Part shown: piece by piece, positions 8,376 through 18,800 of the stretch
Layout of the letters: every line of letters starts with the position of its first letter
Position numbering within the stretch: the first letter of the stretch is position 1
Assembly (NCBI RefSeq): GCF_900106765.1
Contig: NZ_FNNG01000005.1
Coordinates: forward strand, 62,001 to 126,000
Direction of reading: 5' to 3'
DNA length: 64,000 nucleotides
Source of the DNA: Tepidimicrobium xylanilyticum
GTDB lineage: Bacteria > Bacillota > Clostridia > Tissierellales > Tepidimicrobiaceae
Notes under the pieces: generated by a model
What the model was told of the DNA's origin: nothing
Database searches by the model: none
What the model saw: only the letters and a program-made list of their open reading frames with translations
Program-made: the position numbers and the translations under genes

Positions 8376-8729
8376 ATGAATTATGTAGTAATCAGAGAAC
8401 ATAAAAGTAATTATCCAAATCCAATTACTTTAGAGAAAGATGAGAGAGTATTAGTTGGAAAAAAATATGAGGGGAAAGAAGGTTGGGACAATTGGAGGTA
8501 TTGTTATAAGCTGGACAAGTCACAAGAGGGGTGGGTACCTGAACAATTAATAATTTTATCTGGTAAGTATGGGATTATAAAAGAAAATTATACTGCTAAA
8601 GAGTTAACCATAAAAGCAGGGGAAACATTAAAGGGAATTAAAGAATTAAATGGATGGGTATGGTGCAGAGATAAAGAAGGTAGAGAAGGCTGGATTCCAA
8701 AGTTGAATCTAAAAGCTTTAGAGAAATAA
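8376..8729 (+). CDS. Two-SH3-domain small protein
   Basis: A 117-residue cytoplasmic protein with two bacterial SH3-like repeats, ending EGWVPEQLIIL and EGWIPKLNLKALEK, each preceded by a Trp-rich strand (GWDNWRYCYK; GWVWCRDKEGREGW). There is no signal peptide. A strong GGAGGGAG precedes the ATG. Proteins of this type often accompany GNAT and methyltransferase cassettes in Firmicutes, but no molecular role is known. Between this gene and the methyltransferase, 8275-8349 could encode 24 residues (MFNVVEEDKNRI...), too short to judge. Confidence 0.7.
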   Translation: MNYVVIREHKSNYPNPITLEKDERVLVGKKYEGKEGWDNWRYCYKLDKSQEGWVPEQLIILSGKYGIIKENYTAKELTIKAGETLKGIKELNGWVWCRDKEGREGWIPKLNLKALEK

Positions 8730-9177
8730 GCATAGTCAGTTGGAAGATTGCAGATATTTATAAAGCTATATAAGACTTTAAGATATTTAAAATGAGTGCT
8801 GAAAAAAAGGGAGCAAATGCTAGAAATTAATAAAAGAAGCCCAAAAAAAAGGAATATTGTGATTCCCATGACATAAGTCATATAAAGTCATTAATAAAAT
8901 GATTACTATTGTTTGATGGAATTGAAAGCCTTTATATCTATAATATACCTAAACAAATTATTAGATATATTAGAATAACATAAAGGCTTTTACTTTTTTA
9001 TTTGGAATTTGTTATGTTTTTACTATATTTGCAAATGATCTATTTTCAAAAAAATTGTGGGGTGATAGTATGAGGACCAGTAAACAGTTATTTTTTTGCT
9101 AAACCTATATTTACAGATAATATTGCCACTGGAGGTCATTAGCAAATTTTTGTTAGAAGATAGGATACAATAATTGA
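8730..9177 (+). other. Gene-free stretch with a terminator-like hairpin
   Basis: No convincing gene. A long hairpin with arms AAAGCCTTTA (8935-8944) and TAAAGGCTTT (8981-8990), followed by TACTTTTTTA, looks like a terminator. The rest is AT-rich with short fragments only. Confidence 0.6.
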
Positions 9178-9649
9178 ATATATTTTACTGGTAGCAAATA
9201 CACTAGTTGGGAATATGCAAATTTTTATATTAGATATGTATATGATTTTTCAATAATTATTGGCATCCTATTGATTATATATAGAATTGTATCTACTGAC
9301 GACATGGCCTTTGGTAAATTAAGTGATTTGACTAGCCCATTGGAAACAGTTATTTTGACTGTAGTTTTTATGATAATTGATATTGGGGTTATTATAAGGA
9401 AAATTAAGAAAAAGAATTGCCTTACATTGGTTTTTCCTTTTAAAGAGGGTAGATTTTTAGTTGTAGATGGAGGAGATGGTAAAAAATCATGTTTTACTAA
9501 TTATTATTATGGATGGAAAAACAAGGGGGGTAAGTAATTACTATTCTATGCTATTTGCTATAGACATAATTAAGTTGAACAAATATGGGTTTGCTAATGA
9601 TAAAGTATTAGTTGGGAGAGAGTATCCCCATACCTTTATTCAACAGTAA
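9178..9649 (+). pseudogene. Broken membrane-anchored M23-type peptidase gene (probable)
   Basis: Two frames together read as one degraded protein. The first has two hydrophobic segments (FSIIIGILLIIYRIV; VILTVVFMIIDIGVII), then FPFKEGRFLVVDGGDGKK and a stop. The second resumes with SNYYSMLFAIDIIKLNKYGF. The order FPFK...GG...NYH/YS...AIDIxKLNKYG resembles the opening of M23 (LytM) peptidase domains, but the zinc-site His residues and the rest of the catalytic domain are absent. A frameshift near 9515-9540 separates the parts. Identification is tentative; decay is clear. Confidence 0.5.
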
Positions 9650-9749
9650 AACCAATGTTAAATTTTCAAAGGAGTTTTAGAGTTTTTGTAGAATAGTAAT
9701 GTAAATAAAGTTACAAGGAGTTTTTAAATAAGTTAAGGTGGTGTATTTT

Positions 9750-9800
9750 ATGAGAAGAGGATTTACATTAGTTGAGTGGGGTGGAAGTATTATAAAATAG
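9750..9800 (+). pseudogene. Remnant with a prepilin-type cleavage motif
   Basis: A 16-codon reading frame begins MRRGFTLVEW, the R/K-GFTLVE motif cut by type IV prepilin peptidase, then breaks off (GGSIIK stop). No pilin body follows in any frame up to 9951. It is either a fragment of a pseudopilin gene or chance; AAGGTGG lies ahead of it. Confidence 0.3.
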
Positions 9801-9951
9801 TGGCATTTAAGATAAATTATTTATTGTAGTACTAGTAAATGCCATAAACTAATTATTAAATGGATAAGGGGAGATGTGTAGAAAAACCAGTGGCTTTTTA
9901 TGAGCTTATTAGAGTTTATTTAAAATTGAAACAGAATTTAGGGGGGATATA

Positions 9952-10839
9952 ATGCAGATTATTGAAGTTAACAGAAATAATGCAGAAATACTATTTCATT
10001 ATTGGAATAAAATTGGAGAAAGCATACCTTATTTTTATAATACAACATATGAATCATTTGTAGAATCGTTATTTGACGATACCTTTGAAGGAATGACTAT
10101 TTTTAAATATAATAAAGTTTTCATTTCAAAAGAAGATGATAATGTTGGAGGGGTTATACAATATGGAATACCTACATTTCATTTTACTGAAGTAGGGAAG
10201 ATAACAGAAAATGTTAATATAGGAGTTATACGCAACTTATATTTTGATAAATCAAGAAATGATATTGGTCAAGCATTACTTGACTTATCGCTGGAATTTT
10301 TTAAAGAGAATAATGTTGAAGATATATATGCATTTTATCATGCAATGGGCATGAGCTGTAATGGAAACCATGGTAAATTACATGAAAATTATAGTTATGT
10401 TGGAGAGCTGTTATGTGAAAATGGATTTAGAATTGAACATGAAAATATTTATTATGTATGTGATATGAGTAAAAAGAAAATCCAACAACTAGATAACAGC
10501 CGTGTTAAGGTATCAGATATAGATGATAATAGGCAGAAGTTTGTACTATATGATGAAAACAATATAGCATTAGGAAGTGCAGAAATAAGATACATAGATA
10601 AACTAACAGGAAATAAGGAGAGGAATACTATTTATTTGGTTTGGATTGGCATTGATAAGAAGGTAAAAGGGAAAGGCCTGGGAACAGAATTCCTAAACCA
10701 TATAATTGATTTTTGTAAAGGAAAAGGATATAGATACTTGCATACAGATACTGCCATAAATAATGAAACAGCTCAAAGGTTCTATATCAGAAATGGATTC
10801 GTGAATAAAGGTGTAACAAGAAGTTATTTCACAAAATAA
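9952..10839 (+). CDS. Two-domain GNAT N-acetyltransferase
   Basis: A 295-residue protein with a degenerate N-terminal GNAT-like half and a C-terminal GNAT domain. The acetyl-CoA loop is IGIDKKVKGKGLGTEFLNHII (near residues 222-242), and ETAQRFYIRNGF is the usual C-terminal signature. GGGGGG lies 5 bases upstream of the ATG. Substrate unknown. It is intact, unlike several neighbours. Confidence 0.85.
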   Translation: MQIIEVNRNNAEILFHYWNKIGESIPYFYNTTYESFVESLFDDTFEGMTIFKYNKVFISKEDDNVGGVIQYGIPTFHFTEVGKITENVNIGVIRNLYFDKSRNDIGQALLDLSLEFFKENNVEDIYAFYHAMGMSCNGNHGKLHENYSYVGELLCENGFRIEHENIYYVCDMSKKKIQQLDNSRVKVSDIDDNRQKFVLYDENNIALGSAEIRYIDKLTGNKERNTIYLVWIGIDKKVKGKGLGTEFLNHIIDFCKGKGYRYLHTDTAINNETAQRFYIRNGFVNKGVTRSYFTK

Positions 10840-11058
10840 GCACTTATAGTTAAGACACCTTTGCACAGCATTCTTCCATGGAATCAAAGCTCCATCAAGG
10901 AAAAAAGCATAGAATATGGAAAATAGCATGTAAGATTAATATTGCAAGAAGACTGCTAATGGCAACAAGTATATAGGTCAGGTATATGATGAGGTATTGG
11001 AAGGATATTTGTTATATAAAGAAAAGGAGGGGAATGTTTAATAAAGAAAAATGTCGGA

Positions 11059-11346
11059 GTGTGCGGATGTATTTGTAGTGATTGTAGGATTTACGGATTA
11101 CACTGCCAAGGATGTTATGCTATAGAAGGAAAAGCATGTTGGCTGGATGAAGTAGGACTAGCTATCTGTGACTTTTATGAATGTAGTGTCATTGAAAAAG
11201 GACTAACTCACTGCGGTGAATGTACAGAGATCCCATGCCAAAAGTTTTGGCAAAATAAAAACCCTAAATGGACCGATGAAGAACATAGGAGAATAGTAGA
11301 AGAGAGGGTTGTTTTGCTAAAAGGATTAGTACAGAGTAAAATTTAG
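11059..11346 (+). CDS. DUF3795 Cys-rich protein, start codon doubtful
   Basis: DUF3795 protein of unknown function with paired cysteines (CGCICSDC, CQGC, CGECTEIPC) that probably bind metal. The ribosome site GGAGGGG (11027-11033) is well placed for the in-frame codons around 11041 (L-I-K-K-N-V-G-V-C-G), but these are TTA, ATA and AAG; the first accepted start is a GTG at 11059, about 26 bases away. Either a rare ATA start is used or the original ATG has been lost. The ATG at 11034 is in another frame. Confidence 0.7.
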   Translation: MCGCICSDCRIYGLHCQGCYAIEGKACWLDEVGLAICDFYECSVIEKGLTHCGECTEIPCQKFWQNKNPKWTDEEHRRIVEERVVLLKGLVQSKI

Positions 11347-11372
11347 TCAGTTAGAGTAATAAGGAGGTTTAG

Positions 11373-11785
11373 ATGCCAGAAATAATTACTAATAAGGAAC
11401 AATTAGAATCCCTGTTAGGGAAGACAGCATTGGAAGCATGTATGAACTTGTTGAGTTCATAGAATCACATTATGATTTTGAACCTGTATGGGATAATGGT
11501 GGAAAGTATGGGACATGGGAATTAAAGTATCGTAGAAGTGGTAGAACCTTATGTGCTCTTTATGCAAAAGAGGAGACATTTACAGCCCTTGTTATATTTG
11601 GGAGAGCAGAAAGGGAGAAATTTGAATCAAACTTAGAGAAATTTTCATCTCATATAGTTGAAATCTATGATAATACTCGTCAGTATCATGATGGAAAATG
11701 GTTATGGATTAATGTTTCTGATATGGACTTAATTGAAGATATAAAAAGATTGATAGTAATCAAGAAGAAACCCAAAAAGGAGTGA
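11373..11785 (+). pseudogene. DUF3788 gene with a one-base deletion
   Basis: The frame starting at 11373 behind AAGGAGG reads MPEIITNKEQLESLLGKTALEA and then fails. The protein continues in the next frame as YELVEFIESHYDFEPVWDN to residue ~137. Loss of one G from a TGGTAT (now TGTAT) near 11437 explains it. Downstream it has the DUF3788 features YGTWELKYRRSGRTLC and WLWINV. Function unknown. The fragment from an internal ATG at 11438 is 115 residues. Confidence 0.82.
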
Positions 11786-11793
11786 GATTAATT

Positions 11794-12204
11794 ATGAAGA
11801 AAGTAACAATGTGTGGATATAGGTGTGATTTATGTAAAGCTTTTGCTTCTAATATAAAAATAAATGATGAGAGAGAAAAATTAAGTGATATATGGAATAA
11901 ATATTATGATCTTGATATACCAACAGAGAAAATATTCTGTGATGGATGTAGATGCTCTAAAAACAATGCAAAGCGTATAGATATGAATTGTCCAGTTCGT
12001 GAGTGTGTAATTAATAAATGCATTGACCATTGTGGGGAATGCAACGATTTTCCTTGTGCAACTTTTAATGAAAGAAAAGGACTTTCGTTTCAAGAAGCAA
12101 AAGAAAAGCTTGGACCTAACTTTTGTATAGACGAATACAATAATTATCTATTAGCTTATGATAATCTAACAAGACTAGGGTTAAGCATGTCAAAAGAGAA
12201 ATAA
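11794..12204 (+). CDS. DUF3795 Cys-rich protein
   Basis: A 136-residue protein starting MKKVTMCGYRCDLCKAF. It has the DUF3795 cysteine pattern CGYRCDLC, CDGCRC, CPVRECVINKCIDHCGECNDFPC and a helical C-terminus. Cysteines suggest a metal or Fe-S site; function unknown. The ATG at 11794 has GAGTGAGA upstream, and the preceding DUF3788 frame ends 8 bases before. It is the second of three DUF3795 genes in the island; they are divergent, not recent duplicates. Confidence 0.82.
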   Translation: MKKVTMCGYRCDLCKAFASNIKINDEREKLSDIWNKYYDLDIPTEKIFCDGCRCSKNNAKRIDMNCPVRECVINKCIDHCGECNDFPCATFNERKGLSFQEAKEKLGPNFCIDEYNNYLLAYDNLTRLGLSMSKEK

Positions 12205-12702
12205 TGCAATATCTTTAGAAGAAAAAGTATTGTCACTTCTTATAGCACAGGCTTATCGACATCGGAAAGAAATCATAAATAGGAGGTTTGATGGCGATAA
12301 GCCTGATAGCACTATTTTGAATTTAGCGTTGCATTAGAGATCCTTGCAATGGCTGGCAAGCCTATTACTATATTTTCAAAATCATTAAATCCAGTTAGAA
12401 ATGAATTCCGAATCTACTGACCAGGTCGCTTTTCTTGTAAGAAATCATTCCAAGAAGGAATTGCTTATCATTAAGGATACTCCTGTAGAGTAGATTATCT
12501 TGATGGAAGCAGACTTACTTGATGAAACTGGAGCACTATCTATAGTATGGGATTGTATGATTGAAAGATCTAAAGAGAAGCAGACATTTGAAAAAACTTG
12601 TTAAGGAATTCATTGAACAATTGTCTTACGATTTAAGAATTCAATAGCACATATAGTGATAAATATATAGATTTAGCTATTTACAATAGGGGAGTAAAAA
12701 AT
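12205..12702 (+). pseudogene. Degraded coding remnants, one resembling an HD-domain protein
   Basis: No open frame over 60 codons, but protein-like pieces remain. Around 12235-12330 one frame gives LIAQAYRHRKEIINRR and then DGDKPDSTILNLAL before frameshifts. Around 12500-12605 another gives ILMEADLLDETGALSIVWDC, which resembles the LDE-containing part of HD phosphohydrolases. At least two frameshifts and an in-frame stop are needed to connect them. They may come from two different genes. Confidence 0.5.
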
Positions 12703-13226
12703 ATGGATAAAGTTGAGCTTTGGTATGATGAAGAATATGATGAATGGGAGAGGCTTGAACGCCACAAAATTGAATTTGACATTACAAAACGGTATCTTGA
12801 TGAGTATATACAGGGAAAAACCTAGAAATATTTGATATAGGAGGAGTACCAGGCAGGTATTCTATTTACTTGGCAGAAAAGGGGCATAAGGTAACATTAC
12901 TTGATTTATCAAGGCGTAATATTGAGGTTGCAAAGGAAAAATCAGCAGAAAGGGGTATTTTATTAGAAGATTATGTACATGGAAATGCACTGGAACTAGA
13001 GGAATATGAACCTGAAAAGTATGATGTTATTTTATTGATGGGACCACTATATCAGTTAATAGATGAAAAAGACAGAAAAGCTGCTATTGAGGGAGCTTTA
13101 AGGCTACTAAAGCCAAATGGTATTATATTTGCTTCTTTTATATCCAACTATGCACCTATACAGGATTATTTAAAAGATCTATATCCAAAGATTAGGCCAA
13201 GACAAAAATCTCATGGGAACCAGTGA
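12703..13226 (+). pseudogene. SAM methyltransferase gene with frameshift and lost 3' end
   Basis: Starts MDKVELWYDEEYDEWERLER at an ATG with GGGGAG upstream. It reads to a stop at 12825 and resumes in the next frame as IFDIGGVPGRYSIYLAEKGH, LLDLSRRNIEVAKEK and LLMGPLYQL, which is SAM motif I to motif III. Loss of one A from an A6 run (now A5) at about 12815-12820 explains the break. The protein also stops early (IRPRQKSHGNQ), so the C-terminal substrate domain is missing. Confidence 0.87.
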
Positions 13227-13274
13227 ACACTTCCTATATATTGGGCAAAAATAACAATTGAAGGAGAATAGCCT

Positions 13275-14528
13275 ATGTTAAAAGATTTTGAGAAATTATA
13301 TTTAGAAAAACATTGGGAATTAAAGAAGCAACGATGGTGCAATTATTTTGAGGAAGGTAATTATGATTTATCTGTACTAGATAGTGAAATATGCAAATTG
13401 GTATGTTTGTATTCAAATAAAATAAAAGTTACTGGTCCTAAAAGTGAATTTGCAAATTTATTGATAGCAAGAGAACTTGTAGATAAGGATTTTGAAGTTT
13501 TCCAGTTGAGAAATCGCATAGATAATTTAGATAACTATGATGAAAATATACCCCATGAGATTAGAAAAGACAATTACAAATATAAGCTAGAAATGGCAAG
13601 GAGAATGAAAAAGGATGTTCTTCAGTTAATGGATATGAGAAATGCACTAGCTATTAAGTTTGGATATGATTCATATCCTGAACTAGTATTAACTACTGAA
13701 GGAATAGATAAGGAAAAGCTATTATAATTGTTAAATGATTTTTTGGATGAGAATCTTAACAAAGCAAGAAAAATAATAAAGAAATATAATATTACTCTTG
13801 AAAATTGGTTTGAGGATTTAGATAAAATTAGTAAGATAGACAGTAGCTATAATCTAAATGTTCTAATAGAAGAATTATTAGATAAGCTTGGATTTATAGA
13901 GGTGAAAGATAAGATAAAAATAGAATATAGGCAGGAAGGTTTTTCAGGTTTTGCAGCGGAACTTTCGCCTAATGACATTAGAATAGTTGTAGAGCCAATA
14001 GAATCTTTAGATGGTTTAAGAACTTTATTCCATGAATTGGGACATGCTATATTATACAGTTTAAATAGAGAGGAAGGATTATTTAGAATCCTACTAGCCA
14101 GCATAGATGAAGCAATGGCTGTAGCTTTTGAATATATAGCACCTGTTATATTATTTGATAGCTATAATATAGAAAAAATATATGAATTGATGATATTGGA
14201 ATATACTAGATGCGCAATAAGTGCACTTTTGGAATTTGATTTATGGCAGGACCTAAATAAAGCAGAAGAACTATATGTAAGGCATTATAATAAATTAGGT
14301 TTGGAAGTAAATGATTCAGGTATATGGACATATGATTCCTTTAGAAGTATAGATCCAGTTTATATACATAATTATGTTGTTGGAGCTAAATTAGCTGAAA
14401 AACTGATAGACTATTTGAGCCAAAAGTATTCAAAGGACTATAATGCTTGGGGTAAGTGGTTATATCAAAATGTTTATATTGATGGAAGTAAAACAAGGCT
14501 TAAAGATAAAATAAAATTTACTTCATAA
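13275..14528 (+). pseudogene. M3-like zinc oligopeptidase gene with in-frame stop
   Basis: One frame of 417 codons interrupted by a single TAA at 13725-13727. The second half has the zinc-binding FHELGHAIL (near residue 255) followed by DEAMAVAFEY, the pattern of M3-type oligoendopeptidases. The first half has the helical lead of that family (RMKKDVLQLMDMRNALAIKFG). It starts at an ATG behind GAAGGAGA. Read-through or a re-start at a TTG right after the stop is possible, but the simplest view is a nonsense mutation. Confidence 0.82.
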
Positions 14529-14601
14529 CGTGGTAATATTATAGTGGACTGTAGTTTTTGCACAGAACAAAGAGATTTAGTTATGGAATGAAGGTGATAA
14601 A

Positions 14602-15120
14602 ATGAAAAGAATTTGTGCCATTTTTTCTTTAGATGAGGGAACTAAAGACAGAATTCAGGCTTATAGAGATGCATTATCTATTAGTTATGGAGTCCCTAGA
14701 AAATCCATATATCCACATATAACATTAGCTCACTATGTGGCAATTGAACCGGAAGAGATAATAGAGTATTCGGAGAAATTTATAAAGGGAATTCATGCTT
14801 TCAATGTACAGTATAATGCCATTGAAGTTCTTGGTGGGAACTGCATTGCATGTATTGTTAATCCTAGTTGTATAATTACTGACTTTTATAATAGATATCA
14901 TGAAAAATTTGATTCTCATTGTGATGTATGGACAAAAAAAGAAAATAAATTATGGATACCCCATAGTACTATTTATGGAGAAGCTGAATCCAAATTAGAG
15001 GAAATGAAATCATTTCTTGAAAGTAAGTTTACTCCTTTTGAAGGGAAGGTTATTGGTTTTGAACTTTCACAGATTAATGAGGATGGATTTGAAATTATAT
15101 TTTCTAAGAATCTAGAATAG
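14602..15120 (+). CDS. 2H phosphoesterase (2'-5' RNA ligase-like)
   Basis: A 172-residue protein with two catalytic HxT motifs, PHITLAHY (near residue 35) and PHSTIYGE (near residue 115), spaced as in the 2H family. Family members hydrolyse 2',3'- or 2',5'-cyclic phosphodiesters or ligate RNA; the substrate here is unknown. AAGGTG precedes the ATG. The gene is intact. Confidence 0.85.
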   Translation: MKRICAIFSLDEGTKDRIQAYRDALSISYGVPRKSIYPHITLAHYVAIEPEEIIEYSEKFIKGIHAFNVQYNAIEVLGGNCIACIVNPSCIITDFYNRYHEKFDSHCDVWTKKENKLWIPHSTIYGEAESKLEEMKSFLESKFTPFEGKVIGFELSQINEDGFEIIFSKNLE

Positions 15121-15174
15121 GTATCTAATTTATAAGCAGAGGATGTGATTATGATTAGTATTGGAGGATAAAAA

Positions 15175-15942
15175 ATGAGACAAATAGAGGCAGTTGGTGT
15201 AATTAGTGAAGCAATAAAAAATGACAGTGGTGTTAGAGCAATATTTCTTAAAGGGTCAATGGCCAGAAATGATTTAGATGATTATTCTGATGTGGATTTT
15301 TATTGTATTGTAAAAGATGATGAGTTGGAAGACTTTTTAAAGAGACAATTAAATTATTTAAAGCAATATAGACCCTTAATCTATTGGTCTGAAGTAAATT
15401 TCGTCGGGCCACAAATAGTAGCGGTCTTTGACAATGGGCTACATTTTGATTTTTACACAGTTACACTGGAAACATTACAAAAAACTGATGAAATAAAAAT
15501 AATTTATGATCCAAATAAATTGCTTTCAGATTATAAAGCTGAAAACCTGACTATAAGTGAAGATGATTTTATAAATATATTTGACGGATTTACCTTTACT
15601 TTACTGGAATTTGAGGCAGCATATTGTAGAAATGATTTAATATGGGCTTCAAGATTGGCTAGTCACTTAAGTGGAGATCTAGCCATTATTTTGAGATACT
15701 TATATGACAAAAACAATGCAAAGCTAGGGTTTAAAAGGCTTTATAAAAGTTTAGACAGTGACTTGCATGAAAAAATATTATCAGCCATGGACCTGTTAGG
15801 ACCATCTTTTTTGCCTAAAGGGGTTGTGCAATTAGTTGAAATAGCAGATGAAGTAATTGAAAAGCTACCAGAGGAAATATCAAGCAAAATAAACAGGACA
15901 TTTTTTAATTACATGTCCAATAAGATTAAAGGATTAAAGTGA
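15175..15942 (+). CDS. Nucleotidyltransferase of the aminoglycoside adenylyltransferase type
   Basis: A 255-residue protein with the pol-beta nucleotidyltransferase motif FLKGSMARNDLDDYSDVDFY (residues 25-44), giving the G-S and D-x-D metal ligands, and a third acidic residue in GLHFDFYTV. The C-terminal half is helical, as in AadE/AadK-like streptomycin adenylyltransferases and related antitoxins. A resistance role is possible but not shown. GGAGG lies 8 bases before the ATG. No toxin partner is adjacent. Confidence 0.78.
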   Translation: MRQIEAVGVISEAIKNDSGVRAIFLKGSMARNDLDDYSDVDFYCIVKDDELEDFLKRQLNYLKQYRPLIYWSEVNFVGPQIVAVFDNGLHFDFYTVTLETLQKTDEIKIIYDPNKLLSDYKAENLTISEDDFINIFDGFTFTLLEFEAAYCRNDLIWASRLASHLSGDLAIILRYLYDKNNAKLGFKRLYKSLDSDLHEKILSAMDLLGPSFLPKGVVQLVEIADEVIEKLPEEISSKINRTFFNYMSNKIKGLK

Positions 15943-16124
15943 TTTAGAAGTGACTATAAAGCTCAACATCCCTAATATTAATAATCATGTAACTTATAGT
16001 TTATGAGAAAATATAGGAATATTTAGTTCAAAAATCAAAATGGATCAGTCATTTCAATATATACGTTGGGAATGATTGTTTTATCTTAATTGATATGTGA
16101 GAAATATTATTGTGGAGGAATGTT

Positions 16125-16871
16125 ATGGATATAAACAAGGGCTCTTTTTCATTAAGAAATGCAATATTTCCAGCTATAATGACAATAATCTCCTTTCTAT
16201 TATTTATTGGAGTCTATTTATATGTTACCATAACAGCAATTGAACCCTATTATTTAGTAGGATTAGTATTTGCTATACCTTTTATATGCTTTGGGGTAGT
16301 TACTTATTTTACTGGAATTGGACAACTAAAAGCTGTAAATTCAATTATAATAACAATCTTTCTCATTATAGTCCTATCTATTGCAATGTTTATTGCTTTT
16401 ATATTTATATCCATAGATGCTGCAACAACTGAAACTACAGATATAGCAAAGTATGAAAGAGTTATGAAACATAGGGGTTATCCTGAAAACCTGCTAATAT
16501 CTCACTTCCCAGAAGAAATTCCTGATAATGCAAGAAATATTGTATTTAGATATAATCCTGCCTTTGGAATGGGTGGTGAAAATTTTAATCTAAAATTTGA
16601 AACCGATTCAGAGTCTATAAATAACTATATCCATCATTTTTCACAAGTTGCGAAGTGGATAGGAAAAGCAGATGCTAGTGAAGCAGAAGAAAATGGTATA
16701 TTATCAGGTATATTTAGTGGCATAGGCTATGAAGAATTGCCAGAGGATTTTACAATTTATCTTATTGACAGTAGATCAGATGGACCAGTTAAATGGAATC
16801 ATGGCATGTTAAGCCTTGTTGCTATTAGTAAAGAAAAAAATGAGATAATATTCATTGCAGAAAATTGGTAG
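16125..16871 (+). CDS. Membrane protein of unknown function
   Basis: About 248 residues. Four hydrophobic segments lie within the first ~110 residues (AIFPAIMTIISFLLFIGV, YYLVGLVFAIPFICFGVV and others), followed by a soluble domain of about 140 residues with no recognised motif (YNPAFGMGGENFNLKFE, IYLIDSRSDGPVKWNHG). The ATG at 16125 fits GGAGG at 16113-16117; an in-frame TTG at 16110 is less likely. Not recognised. Confidence 0.65.
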   Translation: MDINKGSFSLRNAIFPAIMTIISFLLFIGVYLYVTITAIEPYYLVGLVFAIPFICFGVVTYFTGIGQLKAVNSIIITIFLIIVLSIAMFIAFIFISIDAATTETTDIAKYERVMKHRGYPENLLISHFPEEIPDNARNIVFRYNPAFGMGGENFNLKFETDSESINNYIHHFSQVAKWIGKADASEAEENGILSGIFSGIGYEELPEDFTIYLIDSRSDGPVKWNHGMLSLVAISKEKNEIIFIAENW

Positions 16872-17012
16872 AGAAGAATTAACCGAGGGAATTTGATGTT
16901 GATGATATTTTGCTGAATATAATTGGTTCAATATGTGGATTCAAATTTCATCAAGTTTTTATTCCTTGGGTTTCAAAAATGCTTTTAAATGATTGATTAG
17001 GAGGTCTTGTGT

Positions 17013-17495
17013 ATGACTTGGCCAACACATATTGTTGCTGCTGGAGGCTATGTTTTTGACAAGAAAGGAAATATTCTTATCGTTAAAACTTATAATAGAG
17101 GCTGGGATTGTCCTGGAGGACAAATTGAAATTGGTGAAAATATAGAAGAAGGACTTTTGCGAGAAATATATGAGGAAAGTGGTGTTATAGCATCAGTAAA
17201 ATCCTTGGTAGGTATATACTCTAATGTAGGACAATATCTATACTATGATGGTGTTACACCAGTTCCAACAAAGGTTATGTTTGATTTTATTTGTGATTAT
17301 GTTAGTGGAGAGCTAAAGGCTTCTAATGAAACCAGTGAGGTAATTTGGATTTCTAAAGATAAAGTATTGGAATATATTAAAGCTCCCGCAAGTTTTTTTA
17401 GATTGCAAAATGTACTTAATTTTAATGGTCAAATTAAGTATTGTTCCTATATTACGAAGCCTGAATTTAAAGTGTTGTATTCAAGATTTGTATAA
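17013..17495 (+). CDS. Nudix hydrolase
   Basis: A 160-residue protein with a full Nudix box, GGQIEIGENIEEGLLREIYEESG (residues 35-57), including the REx2EExG metal-binding helix. It should hydrolyse a nucleoside diphosphate-linked substrate. The ATG at 17013 (MTWPTHIVAAGG) has AGGAGGTC upstream. Intact. It stands between genes for unrelated small enzymes, as elsewhere in the island. Confidence 0.87.
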   Translation: MTWPTHIVAAGGYVFDKKGNILIVKTYNRGWDCPGGQIEIGENIEEGLLREIYEESGVIASVKSLVGIYSNVGQYLYYDGVTPVPTKVMFDFICDYVSGELKASNETSEVIWISKDKVLEYIKAPASFFRLQNVLNFNGQIKYCSYITKPEFKVLYSRFV

Positions 17496-17725
17496 CAAAA
17501 TAGATTGTTAAGGCTTGAGAAACTAAAAAATAATATAGCATAAAAACCTATACTAAAATTTTATATCAAAACAAAGCTTTCATATGTAGGACTCTTTATC
17601 TCAAATTCATTGACATTAAGTAAATTGGCACATGGTTTATATTTCTGTCTGTATATTGTAATATTAAGAAACTTTTATAACTTTGCTTAATAAAGATTAT
17701 AACACTATAAAGGGAGACTAATGTT

Positions 17726-18596
17726 ATGTTACATATTATAGATACATTTAAGGATTTTAAGTCATGTTTTGAGGATAAATTAGATTTAACTATAGAAAAA
17801 AAATGGATTTATGGGAAAAATGCTATATATCAAAATATCCAGAACTAGAAATAAAGTGCAAAGAAGACTATAGCTTAAATGGTTATGACTGGAAACAAAT
17901 TGCAAAGGAAATGGTCTTTAATAGAACTAAAGAAGATTTTAGTAAAATGGTCCTTGCCCATGAAGGTATTCTACAAGTCGTAGATAGCTTAAATATAAGA
18001 ATGTGCAAAGTATTTAATTTTAATCTAGAAGTAACTATAGTTCTATATTGTGGATTATGTAATAGTGCAGGATGGGTAGATACTTACGATAATAAAAGAG
18101 CAATACTTTTTGGAATAGACAAGATTGCAAGACTTAATTGGCATACAATAGAAAAGTTAGAATCACTTGTAGCCCATGAACTGTGTCATGTAATTCACTT
18201 TCATATAAGAGGAGAAGATAAATTACCCAGCAGTATTGATAGTAATATCTTTAATGAAGGTATCTGGTATTTATATGAAGAAGGATTTGCTCAGTTTTTC
18301 CAATACAAGTTGCTGGATAAGGAAGTTGATACAAGAGGTAAAGAGTGGTTTGATATATGTAGAGCTAATGAAAGACAGTTGAAAAATCTATATTTAAAGG
18401 CATTATTTGATGAAGAAAAAGGAACACAGGATTTTTTGGGGGCTGGTTTAAAGTACTAGGAATAAGAAGTGATGCAGGATATTATTTAGGTGCTGAATTT
18501 ATTAGAAGGTTAAATACTCAATATAATATTGAATATATTGCAAAAATGCAATTTGAAGAAATAGAAAATGAGGTAAGTAAATTCCTAAATGTTTAA
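17726..18596 (+). pseudogene. Zinc-peptidase-like gene with two homopolymer frameshifts
   Basis: The start at 17726 behind AGGGAG reads MLHIIDTFKDFKSCFEDKL to an A8 run near 17797; one more A would join it to the next frame (MDLWEKCYISKYPELE). That frame holds VAHELCHVIHFH, an HExxH zinc motif, with a distal EEGFAQFF. A T6 run near 18435 then breaks the frame, and one more T restores GWFKVLGIRSDAGYYLGAEF to a stop at 18596. The whole protein would be about 289 residues. The family resembles uncharacterised gluzincins; the substrate is unknown. Confidence 0.8.
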
Positions 18597-18608
18597 TTAT
18601 TGAAGGAA

Positions 18609-18645
18609 GTCAGGTTGAATTATTCTAAAACTTAACCTGGCTTTT
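18609..18645 (+). terminator. Terminator linker (CAGGTT/AACCTG)
   Basis: Hairpin CAGGTTGAAT...AACCTGG followed by CTTTTTATT. It is the first of a set of similar hairpins between island genes (see 23239, 24680, 25914 and 26713). Confidence 0.75.
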
Positions 18646-18800
18646 TATTAAAAGTGTTAGTAATCTGCTATTTAAGAAATAGGATATTTAAGGAAAGAAT
18701 ATATTAAATTTGAGAATATCAACTTGCTGAGATAAAATGTATGATAGGTATAAATAAAATTATAAAGAGTTTTAGATAGTTAATAATCTGAGGTGATACT

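Noticed and set aside
9750-9800. Functional type IV pilin gene
   Set aside because: Only the cleavage motif is present; no hydrophobic helix or pilin body follows.
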